A DNA stretch of 17,329 bases from DASZVN01 sp035547055 (GTDB lineage Bacteria > Pseudomonadota > Alphaproteobacteria > Rhizobiales > Methylopilaceae): positions 1 to 17,329 of the forward strand of contig DASZVN010000186.1 of the NCBI GenBank assembly GCA_035547055.1, read 5' to 3'. Position numbers and translations under genes: made by a program. Below the pieces are notes generated by a model, which saw nothing but the letters and a program-made list of their open reading frames with translations, was not told the origin of the DNA and made no database searches. This document shows, piece by piece, positions 15,100 to 17,329 of the stretch (its first letter is position 1; every line of letters starts with the position of its first letter).

Positions 15100-16296
15100 A
15101 TGGAAGGGGACCCACTCGCCGGGCGCACGGTGATGCAGGTGGTGCCGGCGCTCGACGCCGGCGGGACCGAGCGCACCACGCTCGACGTCGCCGCCGCCCT
15201 GGCCCAGGTCGGGGCGCGGCCGCTGGTGGTCTCGCGCGGCGGCCGGCTCGAGGACGAGCTGGCCACGCTCGGCGGCGTGCTCCTGCGCTTCCCGGCCGAC
15301 CGCAAGAACCCGGCCGTCATGGCCGCCGCCGTACCGCGCCTCGCGGCGCTGATCCGCCGCGAGGGCACTGCCATCGTCCACGCCCGCTCGCGGGCCCCGG
15401 CCTGGGTGGCGCTGGCGGCGGCGCGGCTCGCCGGCGTGCCCTTCGTCACCACCTGGCACGGCAGCTATTCGGGCCGGACTCCGCCGAAGCGCTTCTACAA
15501 TTCGGTGATGGCACGGGGCGACGTCGTGATCGCCAACTCGGCCTGGACCGCGGAGGAGATCCGCCATCTCCACCCGCCCGCCGCCGAGCGGCTGGCGGTG
15601 ATCCCCCGCGGCACCGCCTTTTCCCGCTTTGCGCCGACCGCGGATACGCCCGGCCGCGTCGCGGCGATGCGCGCCCGCTGGGGCATCGGAGCCGGCGAGC
15701 GCGTCGTGCTCCTCGCCGCCCGGCTCACCGCCTGGAAGGGCCACATGCTCTTGCTCGATGCGCTGGCCCGGCTTTGCGCCGAAGGCGGCGGCGAGGAGCT
15801 CGTCGCGGTGTTCGCCGGCGATCCGCAGGGCCGCGACGACTATGTCCGCCGCATCGACGTCCACGCCGCCCGTCTCGGCCTCGCCGGGCGGGTCCGCCGC
15901 GTCGGCCACGAGAGCGACATCGCGACCGCGCTCCGCGCAGCCGACGTCGTCGCGGTGCCCTCGACCCAGCCCGAGGCGTTCGGCCGGGTCGCGGTCGAGG
16001 CCCAGGCGGTCGGCACGCCGGTCGTCGTCGCCGACCACGGCGCCGTCGCCGAGACCGTGCTGGCGCCCCCGGCGGTTTCGTCGGATGCCCGCACCGGCTG
16101 GCGGGTCGCGCCGAACGACGCCGCCGCGCTGGCCGAGGGCCTCGCCGCGGCGCTCGCGCTCGCCCCGGACGCGCGCGCGGCGCTCGCGGCCCGGGCGGCG
16201 CGCCACGTCGCCCGCTTCTCGGTCGAGGCGATGACCGGCGCCACGCTTGCGGTCTATCGCCGCCTGCTGCGATCACCCCCCGCCGGGCGACGTTGA
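15100..16296 (+). CDS. Family 4 (GT-B) glycosyltransferase
   Basis: The 398-residue protein is a retaining GT4 enzyme that moves a sugar from a nucleotide-sugar to an unknown acceptor at the cytoplasmic membrane face. The N-domain starts VMQVVPALDAGGTERTTLDV (the acceptor-side GGxE loop) and contains TTWHGSYSG. The C-domain has LLAARLTAWKGH with Lys213 contacting the donor phosphate, and the E-x7-E motif (Glu292, Glu300) in QPEAFGRVAVEAQAVGTPVV. ATG 15100 is chosen: GAGGTGG lies 2-5 nt upstream and the domain begins soon after. A GTG at 15049 would add 17 residues of repeat-edge sequence. No other polysaccharide or LPS gene is in view. Its stop overlaps the candidate infC -35 hexamer. Confidence 0.88.
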   Translation: MEGDPLAGRTVMQVVPALDAGGTERTTLDVAAALAQVGARPLVVSRGGRLEDELATLGGVLLRFPADRKNPAVMAAAVPRLAALIRREGTAIVHARSRAPAWVALAAARLAGVPFVTTWHGSYSGRTPPKRFYNSVMARGDVVIANSAWTAEEIRHLHPPAAERLAVIPRGTAFSRFAPTADTPGRVAAMRARWGIGAGERVVLLAARLTAWKGHMLLLDALARLCAEGGGEELVAVFAGDPQGRDDYVRRIDVHAARLGLAGRVRRVGHESDIATALRAADVVAVPSTQPEAFGRVAVEAQAVGTPVVVADHGAVAETVLAPPAVSSDARTGWRVAPNDAAALAEGLAAALALAPDARAALAARAARHVARFSVEAMTGATLAVYRRLLRSPPAGRR

Positions 16297-16321
16297 CTTC
16301 TCTTTGGAATCCACCAATCTT
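16293..16321 (+). promoter_or_regulatory. Candidate infC promoter
   Basis: TTGACT (16293-16298, five of six matches to TTGACA) is followed after 17 bp by a weak AATCTT (16316-16321). The tract 16293-16325 is clearly A/T-richer than its surroundings. A transcript would start near 16328, upstream of the hairpin at 16354 and about 100 nt before infC. Confidence 0.4.
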
Positions 16322-16353
16322 TCATCAGCCGGTCCTATGTTCGGCGGTACCCC

Positions 16354-16381
16354 GCCTCGCGCCGACGGGCGCGAGGCTTTT
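16354..16381 (+). terminator. Perfect 10-bp hairpin plus TTTT in the infC leader
   Basis: GCCTCGCGCC-GACG-GGCGCGAGGC (16354-16377) is a perfect stem with a four-base loop, followed by TTTT (16378-16381). It has the shape of an intrinsic terminator. Lying between the glycosyltransferase stop and infC, and downstream of the candidate infC promoter, it is either the terminator of the glycosyltransferase transcript or an attenuator in the infC leader. Confidence 0.65.
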
Positions 16382-16413
16382 GCTGTTCGAGGGGTCCGGC
16401 AGATCATCCGCAA

Positions 16414-16419
16414 GAGGAG
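16414..16419 (+). promoter_or_regulatory. infC ribosome-binding site that decides an ATT start
   Basis: GAGGAG at 16414-16419 lies 9 nt before ATT 16429 but 21 nt before the first in-frame ATG at 16441. The spacing supports ATT as the start codon. Confidence 0.65.
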
Positions 16420-16428
16420 AATACGGCC

Positions 16429-16968
16429 ATTCGTCGTCCAATGAGGTCCTTGGCGCCGGTCCAGAAGGAGGGCCCGCGCACCAACCGGGAGATCCGCGTC
16501 CGCGAAGTCCAGCTCATCGACCAGGACGGTCAGAACCGCGGGGTCACCCAGATCGCCGATGCGTTGCAACTCGCCGAGGAGCAGGGGCTCGATCTCGTCG
16601 AGATCGCTCCGAACAGCGTGCCGCCGGTCTGCAAGCTGCTCGACTACGGCAAGTTCAAGTACCAGTCGCAGAAGAAGGCGGCTGAGGCGCGCAAGAACCA
16701 GAAGACCGTCGAGGTCAAGGAAATCAAGATGCGCCCCAACATCGACAGCCACGACTACGACGTGAAGATGCGCTCGATGCGCCGCTTCTTCGACGAGGGC
16801 GACAAGGTCAAGGTCACGCTCCGCTTCCGCGGCCGCGAGATGGCGCACCAGGAGATCGGGCTGAAGCTCCTGTTCAAGGTGCGCGACGAGGTGACCGACA
16901 CCGCCAAGGTCGAGAGCGATCCCTCGCTCGAAGGCCGCCAGATGGTGATGGTGCTGGCGCCGCGCTGA
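16429..16968 (+). CDS. infC: Translation initiation factor IF-3, rare ATT start
   Basis: IF3 binds the 30S subunit, prevents early 50S joining and proofreads the start codon. The 179-residue product shows the N-domain (GPRTNREIRVREVQLIDQDG; LDLVEIAPNSVPPVCKLLDYGKFKY), the basic linker helix (QKKAAEARKNQKTVEVKEIK), and the C-domain (MRPNIDSHDYDVKM, RRFFDEGDKVKVTLRFRGRE, final MVMVLAPR). The start is read as ATT 16429, giving MRRPMRSLAP, the familiar alphaproteobacterial IF3 N-terminus with GAGGAG 9 nt upstream; ATG 16441 has no ribosome site. Family knowledge: infC in E. coli starts with AUU, which lets IF3 repress its own synthesis. rpmI and rplT, often near infC, are not found in the 360 bp downstream inside the window. 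Confidence 0.95.
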   Translation: MRRPMRSLAPVQKEGPRTNREIRVREVQLIDQDGQNRGVTQIADALQLAEEQGLDLVEIAPNSVPPVCKLLDYGKFKYQSQKKAAEARKNQKTVEVKEIKMRPNIDSHDYDVKMRSMRRFFDEGDKVKVTLRFRGREMAHQEIGLKLLFKVRDEVTDTAKVESDPSLEGRQMVMVLAPR

Positions 16969-17076
16969 GCGGCGCCGACCGGCTGGGAGGGCGCGATTCG
17001 TCGAAGGGGGCGTCGGATTTTCGGGTGAGGCGGCGCAGTCCGCCGGCGGGGCAAGGTCAAGCGGCGACCGGACAAA

Positions 17077-17126
17077 GGGGGAGCCGGCGCCGCAAGGCGC
17101 AACCCACCGCGGGCGCCCCCGCTTTT
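17077..17126 (+). terminator. Candidate branched terminator after infC
   Basis: GGGGGAGCC (17077-17085) pairs with GGCGCCCCC (17112-17120) with one mismatch, followed by GCTTTT (17121-17126). The loop contains a second perfect hairpin, GCGCC-GCAA-GGCGC (17087-17100), with a GNRA-type tetraloop. It lies 109 bp after the infC stop. Confidence 0.5.
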
Positions 17127-17149
17127 CAACCGATGCGAACGGCCTCACG

Positions 17150-17329
17150 ATGATACGTATGTTGTTCCGACGCTTTCGTCCGATATCGAGCCTGGGCATC
17201 GGACTGGCCGCGGCGCTGCCGATGGCATTCGCGACGCCGGCCTCGGCCGGCTTCCTCGACGGCATTCTCGGCCCGTCCGGGCCGCCGCGCGCGACCGCGC
17301 CGGCCCCCACGCCGGCGGCGCCCGCCCCG
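17150..17329 (+). CDS. Secreted protein of unknown function, 3' end cut by the window
   Basis: The 60 visible residues start MIRMLFRRFRPISS, then a hydrophobic stretch (LGIGLAAALPMAFA) and an Ala-x-Ala-like site in ATPASAG, i.e. a Sec signal peptide of about 33 residues. The mature part begins GFLDGILGPSG and then becomes a Pro/Ala/Thr-rich linker (ATAPAPTPAAPAP) that runs off the edge. Similar short secreted starts precede DUF2865-like and L,D-transpeptidase proteins in Hyphomicrobiales, but nothing visible decides between these. ATG 17150 was chosen over ATG 17159 only for length; neither has a clear Shine-Dalgarno. It is transcribed away from infC past the candidate terminator at 17077. 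Confidence 0.6.
   Translation, partial: MIRMLFRRFRPISSLGIGLAAALPMAFATPASAGFLDGILGPSGPPRATAPAPTPAAPAP

Noticed and set aside
16441..16443. ATG 16441 as the infC start
   Set aside because: No ribosome site at usable distance; GAGGAG fits ATT 16429, which also restores the conserved N-terminus. Kept as the alternative if proteomics disagrees.

Overview
The window is about 70% G+C. It reads as a chromosomal segment of an alphaproteobacterium of the order Hyphomicrobiales (Rhizobiales), most like the Bradyrhizobium/Rhodoplanes/Xanthobacteraceae neighbourhood. The pointers are a MucR/Ros regulator, the style of IF3, PyrE and RhlE-type helicase, an anthraniloyl/salicylyl-CoA hydroxylase-reductase fusion, and several palindromic intergenic repeat families of the kind common in those genomes. 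No rRNA, tRNA, CRISPR array, transposase or phage gene was seen.

Layout. (1) 1-6433, catabolic block: the 3' part of a short-chain dehydrogenase, a hicAB toxin-antitoxin pair on the opposite strand, a 793-residue flavin monooxygenase/Old Yellow Enzyme fusion that acts on an aromatic acyl-CoA, and two translationally coupled ACMSD-like amidohydrolases. (2) 6589-8811: divergent pyrE (minus) and an RhlE-type DEAD-box helicase (plus, TTG start, long leader). (3) 8938-11272: a two-gene ABC importer, an ATPase plus a permease fused to its solute-binding domain, of the osmoprotectant/ergothioneine type. (4) 11507-11965: mucR. (5) 12324-13187: mepA, a periplasmic murein endopeptidase. (6) 14908-13309 (minus): an ABHD10-like alpha/beta hydrolase followed by a YgjP/SprT-like metallopeptidase. 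(7) 15100-16968: a GT4 glycosyltransferase and infC, the latter read here as starting at ATT. (8) 17150 to the edge: the start of a secreted, proline/alanine-rich protein.

Most boundaries between transcription units carry a palindromic repeat rather than a classical U-tract terminator. At least six sequence types occur, at 636-727, 3971-4100, 6447-6579, 8829-8886, 11977-11999, 12030-12219, 13195-13316 and 14946-15037. One type is present three times, with its two half-modules in different orders.

The most interesting leads are: the coupling of the aromatic-CoA fusion enzyme to twin amidohydrolases with an altered HxH metal motif; a MucR zinc finger lacking its last histidine ligand; the infC leader (promoter-like hexamers, a perfect 10-bp hairpin with TTTT, strong Shine-Dalgarno, ATT start); and the nested inverted repeat at 13195-13316, which supplies the stop codon of a metallopeptidase. 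I did not find a clear wholly new defence or mobile system. All assignments come from reading motifs; no database search was run.
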